The notes under the pieces were generated by a model that was given only the letters and a program-made list of their open reading frames with translations, was not told the DNA's origin and did not search any database. Positions 7,837 to 15,688 of a stretch of 28,652 bases of DNA are shown piece by piece (within the stretch, counting starts at the first letter, position 1; the number at the start of each line of letters is the position of its first letter). Position numbers and translations under genes: made by a program. Source of the DNA: Dehalococcoidia bacterium (lineage in GTDB: Bacteria > Chloroflexota > Dehalococcoidia > E44-bin15); assembly GCA_004377275.1 (NCBI GenBank), contig SOIC01000026.1, positions 1 through 28,652 of the forward strand, read 5' to 3'.

Positions 7837-8049
7837 CTATTGCCAGGCCAGTCCATCGTGACTGTAGGAGGCCTTGAGCAGGCTGAGGATGCTCGGGCCC
7901 TTGGAGCCAGGGGAGCAGCACTCCTCTTCGAAGTGGCTACACACGGTGCAGGTGACGCTGTATTTATCCACCTCGCTGATGTTCTCGAAGAGGTTGCAGT
8001 TCTCGGCACTTCGGTCATACCACTCCTCGAGGAACTCCTCGAGCCCCAC
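7837..8049 (-). CDS. Possible small Cys-rich protein, unrecognised
   Basis: A frame with plausible composition: GTG start at 8049, then GLEEFLEEWYDRSAENC, a 'CTVCSHFEEECC' cysteine group and an ending 'HDGLAWQ', 70 residues in all. The same frame is open up to 8193, overlapping the upstream gene. No ribosome-binding site supports the GTG, and the opposite strand is open over the same stretch. It follows the Fe-S operon, so it could be a small metal-binding protein or a gene remnant. If it is not a gene, 7775-8155 holds nothing recognisable. Confidence 0.25.
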   Translation of the reverse strand: MGLEEFLEEWYDRSAENCNLFENISEVDKYSVTCTVCSHFEEECCSPGSKGPSILSLLKASYSHDGLAWQ

Positions 8050-8155
8050 TCTGTGGGCTCGAAAGCTTCTGGACCACTGGAAACCGTTAAATCCCCATGA
8101 CTCCTGCCATCCCCCGTGAGGCGGCGATATGAATACGCCGAATCCACATCTTATC

Positions 8156-8740
8156 CTACGACTGGAGCGAAAAAGTGAACTCACACATACCATCCTTGGT
8201 CAGTGTCTTGCTCATTTCCATATTTAATTTATCGCCGGTCTTGTCAGCGGCTACCTTGAAGCAGGCAAGGCACATCGCCTTGCAGGGAAGCGCGAGTCCT
8301 GCCTCCGCCATCGCTTTGTTTAGGGCACAGCTAGAGACCTGGAGCACCAGCTCCTTGGTGGTCGCTTTGGCGATGTTCCACCTGTCGGTGGGTCGCGAGG
8401 CCAGGATGGAAAGCTCCACATAGCGCTCGAAGCGATGAGGGAAAGAGACCCCCGTCTGCTTGGCCACTCTCTCCACCATCTCGCCGGTGCGATCGATATA
8501 CTTGCCATCGGCAAGCTCAATAGTAAGCTTCATAAGCTCCTTGCCGAAGGCCTCCAGGGCCTCTCCTGCCACCTTCTCATCCTTGCCCTTGAGGCTTTCC
8601 ACCAGCGCCTCAATATCGCACTGCGCCGTGATCTCATCGACCAGCCCGCGATCAGCATCGAAGGGCAGCGCTTTCCCCGGCTCCTCCAGGGTCATCAGTT
8701 TTTCCTTTATTGGCTTGGCGTATTTCCAACCCATAGTCAT
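8156..8740 (-). CDS. Conserved Cys-containing protein, ATC-hydrolase/V4R-like C-terminus
   Basis: 194 residues, soluble. The N-terminal two thirds are helical. The C-terminal part has 'SSCALNKAMAEAG', PCKAMCLACFKVAADKTG and a final 'TLTKDGMCEFTFSL'. A Cys group followed by a short strand with a terminal 'C-x-F' resembles L-2-amino-thiazoline-4-carboxylate hydrolase-like and V4R-type ligand-binding proteins, but the match is weak. The start at 8740 is supported by GGAGGTGAT 8 bp upstream and an ATGA overlap with the ferredoxin stop, implying translational coupling. It probably works with the two Fe-S proteins upstream; the reaction is unknown. Confidence 0.6.
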   Translation of the reverse strand: MTMGWKYAKPIKEKLMTLEEPGKALPFDADRGLVDEITAQCDIEALVESLKGKDEKVAGEALEAFGKELMKLTIELADGKYIDRTGEMVERVAKQTGVSFPHRFERYVELSILASRPTDRWNIAKATTKELVLQVSSCALNKAMAEAGLALPCKAMCLACFKVAADKTGDKLNMEMSKTLTKDGMCEFTFSLQS

Positions 8741-8991
8741 CTCGCATCACCTCCGCTAAAGCTCACCCGAATGGCATTTTGCGGGCATACATTAACACAG
8801 TCCATGCAGCCGCTGCATTTGTCGAAGCGCACCGCTCTCACAATGAAGTGGCTGGGGTCTATCTCACGGAACTTCTGGGGCCCCACATCGGTGCCCAGCC
8901 CGAGAACGTGTGTGGGGCAAATAAGCAGGCACTTGCGGCAGGAGATGGGTTCTTTACACTTTTCGTCGTTAACGGTGATTGTGGGCAGCAT
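8737..8991 (-). CDS. Small 2[4Fe-4S] ferredoxin-like protein
   Basis: 84 residues. Two cluster motifs: C12-x5-C18-x2-C21-x3-C25-P and C59-x2-C62-x2-C65-x3-C69-P. The first spacing is wider than the classical C-x2-C. Between them is a 33-residue insert (VLGLGTDVGPQKFREIDPSH), as in ferredoxin subunits of larger enzymes. ATG 8991 gives the natural N-terminus MLPTITVNDEKC; longer frames only add unrelated sequence. It lies between a larger 4Fe-4S protein and a Cys-containing protein that overlaps its stop codon, so it probably carries electrons for that set. Confidence 0.78.
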   Translation of the reverse strand: MLPTITVNDEKCKEPISCRKCLLICPTHVLGLGTDVGPQKFREIDPSHFIVRAVRFDKCSGCMDCVNVCPQNAIRVSFSGGDAR

Positions 8992-9014
8992 CTTTAACCC
9001 CTTTCTATTCATAT

Positions 9015-9851
9015 TTACCATACGTTTGCCAGAGCAGGAAGGCTGGCCCGCTCCACCAGGGTGATCGCCTCCTGGTCGCACTCCGTAGCGCAAAGCCCGC
9101 AGCCAAAACACTGGAGCTGGTCGATATAGGCCTTGTTTCTGTTGGGGACGAAGCTGAGCGCCCTGAACTGGCAGCGGTGCACGCACGAGGCGCAGCCATT
9201 GCATAGCTCGGGATCGATCTTAGCTACATAGTGCCCTTTCCACAGGATCTTGATCTCTAGATCGATCGCTGTCCTGATAGCGGCACAATCTGGGTAGTCG
9301 CAGTTGCACAAACCGGCGAGATAGGGGGTGCCAAAGGTATAGATAGAGTGTACCAGGCCCCTCTTGTTCAGCTTGGTCAAGACCTCCTTCGCCTCGTCGG
9401 GGGTAAGGAAGTGAACCCCTCCTCGATAGGTATCGGGCCAGCGCTCCCATTTATACATCCCTGCCCCCATTCCCATGCAGGTGAAGTTCTCATCATCGGG
9501 GAGACCCTCCATGGAGCGGCGACAGGCGCAGGTTATCAGGGAAATGGGATACATGATGTCGGTGATCTTGAGGGCCTCCTCAAGGGTGATCACCTGCCCG
9601 AAGTGGGTGAGCCACATGGCACCCTCGATCTGCTGCTTTATCCGCTCCACCTCCGCCGTGTCCCCCCTCTCCCTGGCCTCGAGAAAATCGCGGCCGACAA
9701 ACGCCATTCCCCCTGCAGCCTGGGGGTTGGCCTCCGCCCCTGATGCCTCGGTCTCCTCCTTTCTAATCTTGTAAAGCCTCCTCGCATAGTTAGCCGGGTT
9801 GAAGTACCACCTCTCATACCCATCACCATACTTCTCACACCAATCACACAT
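9015..9851 (-). CDS. 4Fe-4S dicluster protein with extra Cys motifs
   Basis: 278 residues, soluble. It starts MCDWCEKYGDG with a C-x2-C. A central segment has C108-x-C110 and C125, then C182-x-C184-x4-C189, which could bind a further cluster or metal. Two C-terminal cluster motifs follow: C217-x2-C220-x2-C223-x3-C227 and C248-x2-C251-x2-C254-x3-C258. In both, the residue after the last Cys is not the usual Pro. ATG 9851 has AGGAGG upstream and overlaps the stop of the crotonase fragment (ATGTGTGA), so translation is probably coupled. It is an electron-transfer or redox partner protein of the operon; no catalytic domain is visible. Confidence 0.75.
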   Translation of the reverse strand: MCDWCEKYGDGYERWYFNPANYARRLYKIRKEETEASGAEANPQAAGGMAFVGRDFLEARERGDTAEVERIKQQIEGAMWLTHFGQVITLEEALKITDIMYPISLITCACRRSMEGLPDDENFTCMGMGAGMYKWERWPDTYRGGVHFLTPDEAKEVLTKLNKRGLVHSIYTFGTPYLAGLCNCDYPDCAAIRTAIDLEIKILWKGHYVAKIDPELCNGCASCVHRCQFRALSFVPNRNKAYIDQLQCFGCGLCATECDQEAITLVERASLPALANVW

Positions 9852-9999
9852 AACCTACCTCCTTCTGTTCGAAAAGTTGCCATGCCTTGCCCGCCTCAAC
9901 ATATAGCTCGGTATTTAGAGTATTCCGTTTATCGGGGCGTATTATTGTTATGTAAGCGATCCGGTCTTTTACTTCACAAAGAACTACAGGACTAGCCAT
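9844..9999 (-). pseudogene. 51-codon fragment of an enoyl-CoA hydratase (crotonase), now a leader ORF
   Basis: The frame from ATG 9999 reads MASPVVLCEVKDRIAYITI, then IRPDKRNTLNTEL, which is the N-terminus of enoyl-CoA hydratase/isomerase enzymes. It stops after 51 codons, where the real family runs to about 260 residues. It keeps a ribosome site (AAAGGAG) and its stop overlaps the start of the Fe-S gene by 8 bp, so it may still be translated as a coupling leader. Catalytic residues, which lie further along, are absent. Confidence 0.7.
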
Positions 10000-10041
10000 T
10001 ACTGTTTTCTCCTTTAAACGATTCCATTTTGGGGTAGCAGG

Positions 10042-10677
10042 TCAATGTTTGCCAAGATGCCCCTCCTCTCGATCGGAGCTAGTTTTATGGCCCTGCAACG
10101 TTGCACTTAGGTGAAGGCCGAGATAAGAAAGGTCCTCGGTAGGCAGATAGTGGGGGGCAACGGCATCGAAGAGTATGTTAATGGAGGGGGACACCTCATC
10201 ATCGCCGAGATATAGGATACATCCCATAGGGATTTTGGGCAGCGCCAGAAATCTGAAGGCAGCATCGCCGGTGCGGGTCATTGGCCTGCCCCCGATGGAC
10301 AAGGCGGCCTGGCGGAACCCCTCAGCATCGTTGCCAAAGCTATCGAGCAGGGGTTGCAACGCCATATTAGTGAACCTTTGCTCGAAGAGGTAAGCCCCGG
10401 GGAGATGACGATAGGTGACCCACATACCCGATACGGGTGTGCCATCGGCATTCACCAGGTAGTGCATTAATAGTATCTCGAGAAACCTGGGGGGTGGGGT
10501 ATCGCTTCCCACCTCCGCCACCTTCACCTCGGGGAGGTGGACGGTGAAGGAGCGGTGGAAGAATGGCATGGTGAACCTTCCCTTATCGAAACTAGCCCCA
10601 CTCATGGAGGCAGCAACAAGGGGGCTGAGCCGTGCCATGTCTTTTAGCGCCTTCTCGTAAGCGACGTCAAGGCCCAT
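10042..10677 (-). CDS. DUF3786 domain protein
   Basis: 211 residues, soluble. 'YEKALKDMARL' at the start, 'FLEILLMHYLVNADGTPVSG' and 'WVTYRHLPGAYLFEQRF' in the middle, and 'IPMGCILYLGDDEVSPSINI' followed by 'LPTEDLSYLG' match the DUF3786 family, which often sits beside corrinoid/Fe-S and CoA-metabolism genes in anaerobes and has no settled function. ATG 10677 lies only about 5 nt after the predicted transcription start, with no ribosome site, so the message may be leaderless. It is the first gene of the minus-strand Fe-S operon and is divergent from ftsH. Confidence 0.75.
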   Translation of the reverse strand: MGLDVAYEKALKDMARLSPLVAASMSGASFDKGRFTMPFFHRSFTVHLPEVKVAEVGSDTPPPRFLEILLMHYLVNADGTPVSGMWVTYRHLPGAYLFEQRFTNMALQPLLDSFGNDAEGFRQAALSIGGRPMTRTGDAAFRFLALPKIPMGCILYLGDDEVSPSINILFDAVAPHYLPTEDLSYLGLHLSATLQGHKTSSDREEGHLGKH

Positions 10678-10688
10678 CGTTATTAAGT

Positions 10689-10717
10689 ATAATACACATG
10701 AGGGAGGGGGGCAACAA
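10689..10717 (-). promoter_or_regulatory. Promoter for the DUF3786/Fe-S operon
   Basis: On the minus strand, TTGTTG (10712-10717), a 17-bp spacer and TATTAT (10689-10694). The start of transcription falls near 10682, next to the ATG at 10677. Confidence 0.5.
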
Positions 10718-10730
10718 ATGCCCCTCGCTA

Positions 10731-10759
10731 TTTAATTATGAAGCGCTTTTTGTTATAAT
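10731..10759 (+). promoter_or_regulatory. Promoter for ftsH
   Basis: A perfect TATAAT (10754-10759) with a weak -35 box TTTAAT (10731-10736) at 17-bp spacing. The leader of about 45 nt holds a short inverted repeat (GCGAGG...CCTCGC) that may stabilise the mRNA or affect ribosome access. Confidence 0.5.
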
Positions 10760-10812
10760 AGATAGATATGGTGGAAGGCGAGGAATTCACGCCTCGCGGT
10801 TTGGAGTGAGGA

Positions 10813-12750
10813 ATGAGCTCGAAGTTCCTGAAAAGAGGCATTATTTATCTGGTGGTGATCGCAGCGCTGGTGGTGCTCTTCTTTGCCTTTTTCCCCACTT
10901 CTCCCGAAGTTAAGTCTGGCTCACTTGACGACCTGGTAGCACTAACGGTAACGGGCTCTGTAGAGTTGTCAGACGGTACTGTAGAAGGCAACATTAACCG
11001 GATAGTGCAAGAGGGGGATACCCTTACCGCAATGGAAGGGGATACCCAGATATTTAAGGCCAGTTTTGTGGGAAGCACCGCGGAGCTTTACGATTATCTG
11101 GTGGCACGTGAAGTAGATATGAGCAAGGTGGCGCTCGATCCACAACCACCGAGCGGCTTTAATTGGGGCAATTTGCTCTTCACCCTATTGCCTTTGGTTC
11201 TCTTTATTGGCGTGATCTGGTTCATCTTCAGCCGCGCGCGGGGGGCGGGAAATCAGGCGATGAGCTTTGGCCGGAGCAAGGCGCGCCTGTTTCCCAGCAC
11301 CAACCCCGCCACTACCTTCAATGACGTCGCCGGGGTCGATGAAGCGAAGATGGAGCTCCAGGAGGTGGTGGAGTTCCTCAAGAGCCCGGAGAAGTTCTCC
11401 GCCCTGGGGGCGCGAATCCCGAGAGGGGTGCTCCTGGTGGGACCGCCGGGCACGGGGAAGACCCTGCTTGGTCGTGCGGTGGCCGGTGAGGCTGGCGTCC
11501 CCTTCTTCTCCATAAGCGGCAGCGAGTTCGTGGAGATGTTTGTCGGCGTGGGTGCCTCCCGGGTGAGGGACCTCTTCGACCAGGCGAAGCGTAATAGCCC
11601 CTGTATCGTCTTTATCGACGAGATCGACGCTGTGGGGCGTCACCGGGGAGCGGGGTTCGGCGGCGGCCATGACGAAAGGGAGCAGACCCTCAACCAGATC
11701 CTGGTGGAGATGGATGGCTTCGATTCCTCCACCAATGTCATCGTTGTGGCAGCGACAAATCGTCCCGATATCCTCGACCCGGCGTTGCTTCGCCCCGGCC
11801 GCTTTGACCGACAGGTGGTGTTGGACCGCCCCGATATTAAGGGTCGTAAGGCGATCCTGGAGGTGCACGCCAAGGGTATGCCCTTGGATGATTCAGCCAA
11901 TCTGGAGATCGTTGCTAAACAGACCCCGGGCTTTTCGGGCGCTGACCTCGCCAACCTGGTGAATGAGGCGGCCATCCTGACGGCGCGGCGCAATAAGAAG
12001 CAAATCAGCCTCCTGGAGCTTGAGGAGTCCATCGACCGGGTGATCGCCGGCCCGGAGCGGAAGAGCAGGATCATCAGCCCCAAGGAGAAGGAGATCACCG
12101 CTTACCATGAATCGGGCCATGCCCTTGCAGCCAGGATGCTTCCCCACGCCGACCCGGTGCATAAGGTCTCGATAATCGCTCGTGGCACGATGGGTGGCTA
12201 CACTCGCCTTCTGCCCACCGAAGATCGCTATCTGTGGACCCGCTCTCAGTTTAACGATGTGCTGGCCACCCTGCTTGGCGGGCATTGCGCCGAGGAACTG
12301 ATCTTTCATGAAATGACCACCGGGTCTGAAAGCGACATAGGGCAGGCAACCAAGATCGCCCGCAAGATGGTCACCGAATACGGGATGAGCAAGAAGCTGG
12401 GCCCCCGCACCTTCGGGCGAAGGGAGGAATTGGTCTTCCTGGGGCGCGAGATTGCGGAGCAGAAAGACTATGGTGACAGGGTTGCGGACGAGATCGATAA
12501 GGAGGTTCAGCAGCTTATTCAACACGCCCATGGCGTGGCTACTGAGATCCTCGCCAAGAACAAGGGAAAGCTGGTGCAGTTAGCGGAGGCATTGATCGCC
12601 AACGAGACCATAGAGGGCGAGGAGCTGGAGGCACTCTTTAATAAGCCTGTTGAAGAGGCGGCCACAGAAGTGGCTCCGGGGGATCAGGATAAGAGTGTTA
12701 TCGAGGATTCTCTGCCTAAACCGGCGAAGAGTGCGAAAAAGCGTGGTTGA
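10813..12750 (+). CDS. ftsH: ATP-dependent membrane zinc protease FtsH
   Basis: 645 residues, the usual length. Membrane segments at about 8-28 and 115-138 enclose a short outer domain. The AAA+ ATPase follows: Walker A GPPGTGKT (210-217), pore motif FVGVGAS, Walker B with D269-E270, and the arginine-finger region 'NRPDILDPALLRPGRFDRQV'. The zinc site is H432-E-S-G-H436, with D508 in 'TGSESDIGQA' as third ligand; Ser replaces the more common Ala of HEAGH. FtsH degrades misassembled membrane proteins and selected regulators at the inner membrane. ATG 10813 is preceded by TGAGGA. The stop overlaps the moaE-like gene start by 8 bp. Confidence 0.97.
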   Translation: MSSKFLKRGIIYLVVIAALVVLFFAFFPTSPEVKSGSLDDLVALTVTGSVELSDGTVEGNINRIVQEGDTLTAMEGDTQIFKASFVGSTAELYDYLVAREVDMSKVALDPQPPSGFNWGNLLFTLLPLVLFIGVIWFIFSRARGAGNQAMSFGRSKARLFPSTNPATTFNDVAGVDEAKMELQEVVEFLKSPEKFSALGARIPRGVLLVGPPGTGKTLLGRAVAGEAGVPFFSISGSEFVEMFVGVGASRVRDLFDQAKRNSPCIVFIDEIDAVGRHRGAGFGGGHDEREQTLNQILVEMDGFDSSTNVIVVAATNRPDILDPALLRPGRFDRQVVLDRPDIKGRKAILEVHAKGMPLDDSANLEIVAKQTPGFSGADLANLVNEAAILTARRNKKQISLLELEESIDRVIAGPERKSRIISPKEKEITAYHESGHALAARMLPHADPVHKVSIIARGTMGGYTRLLPTEDRYLWTRSQFNDVLATLLGGHCAEELIFHEMTTGSESDIGQATKIARKMVTEYGMSKKLGPRTFGRREELVFLGREIAEQKDYGDRVADEIDKEVQQLIQHAHGVATEILAKNKGKLVQLAEALIANETIEGEELEALFNKPVEEAATEVAPGDQDKSVIEDSLPKPAKSAKKRG

Positions 12751-13120
12751 GGTAACGCTAGACCCCATCACCCCCGACCTTATTATAGACAGGGTGGGAG
12801 GGGAGTCCAGTAACGGGGCAACGGTGAGCTTTATCGGGTCATTGCGCGGATACTCCGCCGATGGCAGGAGGCTGCGCTTCGCTGAGTGTGAGGAGAATCA
12901 GCAGGCAGCGGAGAAGCTGCTTCGGGAGGTCGGTGAAGAGGTCAGGGCTAGGTGGAGTCTGGAGGATGTGGCTATCTGTCATCGGGTGGGTCGGATTGAG
13001 GTGGGGGATGTCATCATGGTTGTTGCTATTGCAGCTCCCCATCGCCAGGAGGCATTTGAGGCCTGTCAGTATGCCGTGGATCGTGCTAAAGAGAACATCC
13101 TGATAAGAGAGGTTCTCTAG
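12743..13120 (+). CDS. moaE: MoaE-like molybdopterin synthase large subunit, C-terminally short
   Basis: About 125 residues. The N-terminus VEVTLDPITPDLIIDRV, 'GATVSFIGSLRGYSADG', 'HRVGRIEVGDVIMVVAIAAPHR' and 'AFEACQYAVDRAKE' follow MoaE, which inserts sulfur into precursor Z with MoaD. K116 aligns with the first active-site lysine (E. coli Lys119), but the protein ends 9 residues later and lacks the family's W-K-K/R-E segment with the second lysine. GTG 12743 overlaps the ftsH stop and gives the family-like N-terminus; GTG 12731 is an alternative. No moaD or other cofactor gene is nearby, so activity is uncertain. Confidence 0.75.
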   Translation: MVEVTLDPITPDLIIDRVGGESSNGATVSFIGSLRGYSADGRRLRFAECEENQQAAEKLLREVGEEVRARWSLEDVAICHRVGRIEVGDVIMVVAIAAPHRQEAFEACQYAVDRAKENILIREVL

Positions 13121-14331
13121 TAGAAAACCCCCTCTTCCTCCATTTGGGCAATCTCCGCTTTTGGTATGCCGAGGAGGTCGCCAAAAACATATTCATTGTG
13201 CTCACCGAGTAGTGGGCCACGGCGGGAGATCTGCGCTGGCGTGTCGGAAAATTTCCACGGCGGGGCGAGCACGATGCGCTTTCCGATCTTGGGGTGCGTC
13301 ACCTCGGTGGCAAATCCCCGCTCTTTGAGGTGGGGGTCTTGGAATAGCTCCGTTCCATCGAAGGAGGGTATGGCGGCGACCCCAGCCTGCTGCAGCCTTT
13401 CCGTTACCTCATGGTGGGTGTAATTTATCGTCCAATCCCCGATGAGCCGGTCGAGCTCCTCCTGGTTCTGCCACCTTCGGTAGGCATCTGAGAATTTTTC
13501 ATCCCTGATCCAGGGAGGATTTCCCATAACATCGCAGAATGATTGCCACTCCTCCTCGGTAGCGATGGCGATGGAGACCCATTTATCCTCACCCTGGCAG
13601 GGATAGCAGTTGTGGGGCGCCATAATTTCATCGCGGTTTCCCTTGCGGATAGGGACCCGGCCATTCATGATGTAGTCGAGGAGGGCATCGCCAATTAGTA
13701 CAGAGATCGTCTCGACTGAGGAGAGGTCGATACGCTGACCCTCACCGGTACGCGCACGGTGATAGAGGGCGATGAGGATGGCAAAGGCAGTGGTGGCGGC
13801 GCTCCTAAGGTCGCTGGAACCCATGAGGGGGACGGGTCGGGTTTCGGGGTAGCCGGTGAGGTGGGCAAGGCCACCGTGGGCGGCGAAGATGGGGGCATAG
13901 CCGGCGTATTTACTCTCGGGCCCCACGGCGCCCACCGATGATGAGGAGAGCATTACAATATCAGGCTTCACTTCCTTGAGGGCGTTGTATCCCAACCCCA
14001 GCCTGTCCATCACCCTGGGACGAAAATTCTCCGCCACCACATCGCTTATGCTCACCAACCTTTTTGCCAGCGCCACTGCCTTGGGCTGCGTGAGGTCGAG
14101 GGTGATGGCCACCTTGTTGAGATTGAGGTCGTTAAATATGGGCGAAAGGTCAGGATCCTTAGCGCCGGGGCCGGTTGCCAGGGCGCGCAACCTGGCGTGG
14201 TCGGGGCGCTTGTTGGTCTCGATCTTGATCACCTCGGCGCCCATAAAGGCGAGGAGCAGGGTGGCGTAGGGGCCGGCCCAGGCCCAGGTGAAGTCGGTAA
14301 TCCTTATCCCATCTAAGGGGAGGCGTGACAT
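13117..14331 (-). CDS. Class III CoA-transferase (CaiB/BaiF family)
   Basis: 404 residues, soluble. Starts MSRLPLDGIRITDFTWAWAG, then 'GAEVIKIE', 'NLNKVAITLDL', 'VVAENFRP', and the catalytic-loop region 'GSSDLRSAATTAF' with Asp near residue 174. It ends 'GPLLGEHNEYVFGDLLG', all standard for family III transferases, which move CoA between organic acids such as carnitine, bile acid or formate derivatives. Substrate is not readable. ATG 14331 has AGGAGGG 6 bp upstream; an in-frame ATG at 14364 lies inside the upstream gene. It is the second gene of a pair with another CaiB homologue, 16 bp apart, suggesting a two-subunit or two-substrate system. Confidence 0.9.
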   Translation of the reverse strand: MSRLPLDGIRITDFTWAWAGPYATLLLAFMGAEVIKIETNKRPDHARLRALATGPGAKDPDLSPIFNDLNLNKVAITLDLTQPKAVALAKRLVSISDVVAENFRPRVMDRLGLGYNALKEVKPDIVMLSSSSVGAVGPESKYAGYAPIFAAHGGLAHLTGYPETRPVPLMGSSDLRSAATTAFAILIALYHRARTGEGQRIDLSSVETISVLIGDALLDYIMNGRVPIRKGNRDEIMAPHNCYPCQGEDKWVSIAIATEEEWQSFCDVMGNPPWIRDEKFSDAYRRWQNQEELDRLIGDWTINYTHHEVTERLQQAGVAAIPSFDGTELFQDPHLKERGFATEVTHPKIGKRIVLAPPWKFSDTPAQISRRGPLLGEHNEYVFGDLLGIPKAEIAQMEEEGVFY

Positions 14332-14347
14332 TCGATAGCCCTCCTGT

Positions 14348-15576
14348 TTATATGATCCCGGCACCTCTCATATGTGTCAGCTCCTCGGGGGTATAGCCCA
14401 ACCGCTTACCGAAGACCTCTTCGTTGTGCTCGCCGAGGAGGGGGGCGGAAAGCTCAAACCGCAGGGGTGTCTTGGAGAAGCGATAGGATGCGGTGGGGCA
14501 TTTGAACTTGCCCATCTCGGGGTGCTCCACCTCGGCAAAGAACCCCCGCACTTGGAGCTGCTCCGAAGCGACTAGGTCCTCCACAGTGTTCACCATGCCG
14601 ATGGGGCAGTTCAAGGCCTGTGCCCGGTGATAGACCTCCTCCTTGCTTTGATTAATCATCCATTCCGCAATATGCTTATTTATCTCCTGGGCATGGATAT
14701 AAGTATTTATCTCCTCCTCATACTTCTCATCCTGAGCCCAATCGGGGTTACCCAGGAGCTTGATGAGGCCTTCCCAGTGGTGCTTCCCGCCGAGGGTGAT
14801 CATCACGTAGCCGTCTTTGCAGCGCTGCAATCCTCCTACCATATATTGCAACCAGACGGTGCTACCTCTCTCGTTATTTCCGAACATGTCTATCTCTATC
14901 CTCTCCGTGGCGATTAGCGACTCCTGCTTGGAGATGTCGACGTGCTGCCCCCTGCCGGTGAATAGGCGGTTGTATAGGGCAGCCATGGTCGCGATAGCGG
15001 CGTTGAGTCCGCAGTCGTAGTCCCCGAGGAACCCTGGTCCCTTGGTTGGCATCGGGGTATCCTCGGGCAGGATCGAGGCCAGGATTTTGGCCACCCCGCT
15101 GCCGTGATAGGTATTGAGGTGATACGCCTTGTAGTCTCGATAAGGGCCATACTGACCAAAGGGGGTGATCGAGGTCATAATCAGGCGAGGGTTTTTACCT
15201 GCCAGGCTTTCGTAATCCAGGCCCAGTTCCTTCATCGCCTGTGGAGGGTTATCCTCCACTACGATATCGCTCTCCCTAACCAGCTCCTGGAATATTTTTC
15301 GCCCCGTGGCGGTGCTGACGTTTAAGGTAATCCCAAGCTTGCTAGTATTGAGGTAGAAGAAGAAAGCGCTTCGCTCCGGGTGAGGGACATCATTGAGGAA
15401 GGGCTCCCGCCTCCTCGCCTCATCGCCTACTTGGGGCGGCTCGATCTTGATCACCTCGGCGCCCAGGTCAGCAAGTAGCTTGGTACAGTAGGGGCCAGCG
15501 GCTAACTGGGCATACTCCAGGATCTTTACCCCGGCTAAAGCCGATTTACTTGTTCGCTCTTTCCGCTTGATGACAT
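14348..15576 (-). CDS. Class III CoA-transferase (CaiB/BaiF family) with a frameshift near its start
   Basis: About 409 residues if repaired. The body has 'LGAEVIKIEPPQ', 'YLNTSKLGITLNVST', 'SDIVVEDNPP', 'SITPFGQYGPY', the acidic catalytic loop 'GFLGDYDCGLNAAIATM' and 'APLLGEHNEEVFG'. The frame is open from 14348 to about 15560 but contains no ATG, GTG or TTG before the conserved 'GVKILEYAQLAAGPYC' block. An ATG with a TGAGGA ribosome site lies at 15576 in another frame and encodes MSSSGKSEQV; one extra A in the A-run at 15545-15547 would join the two. So either a base is missing in the assembly or the gene has a real 1-bp deletion. GTG 15454 would cut off the CoA-binding N-terminus. Confidence 0.8.
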
Positions 15577-15688
15577 ATCCTCAGGACACCTTGAAGTGTG
15601 GTTGGAGGGGCCTCATCTCTCTAGTTCACATTTATAACATATCGTGAGTTGCTCGGCAAGCGTATTCTCCTTTAGACGAGCCCAATGG

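Noticed and set aside
7768..8100. 110-codon plus-strand frame
   Set aside because: Long but without a ribosome site; it lies opposite the minus-strand frame with the more natural composition.
11185..11868. 227-codon minus-strand frame inside ftsH
   Set aside because: Antisense shadow of a clearly coding, GC-rich gene.
15540..15576. Programmed -1 frameshift in the CoA-transferase
   Set aside because: GTA-AAT is not a slippery heptamer and no downstream stem is obvious; a missing base is simpler.
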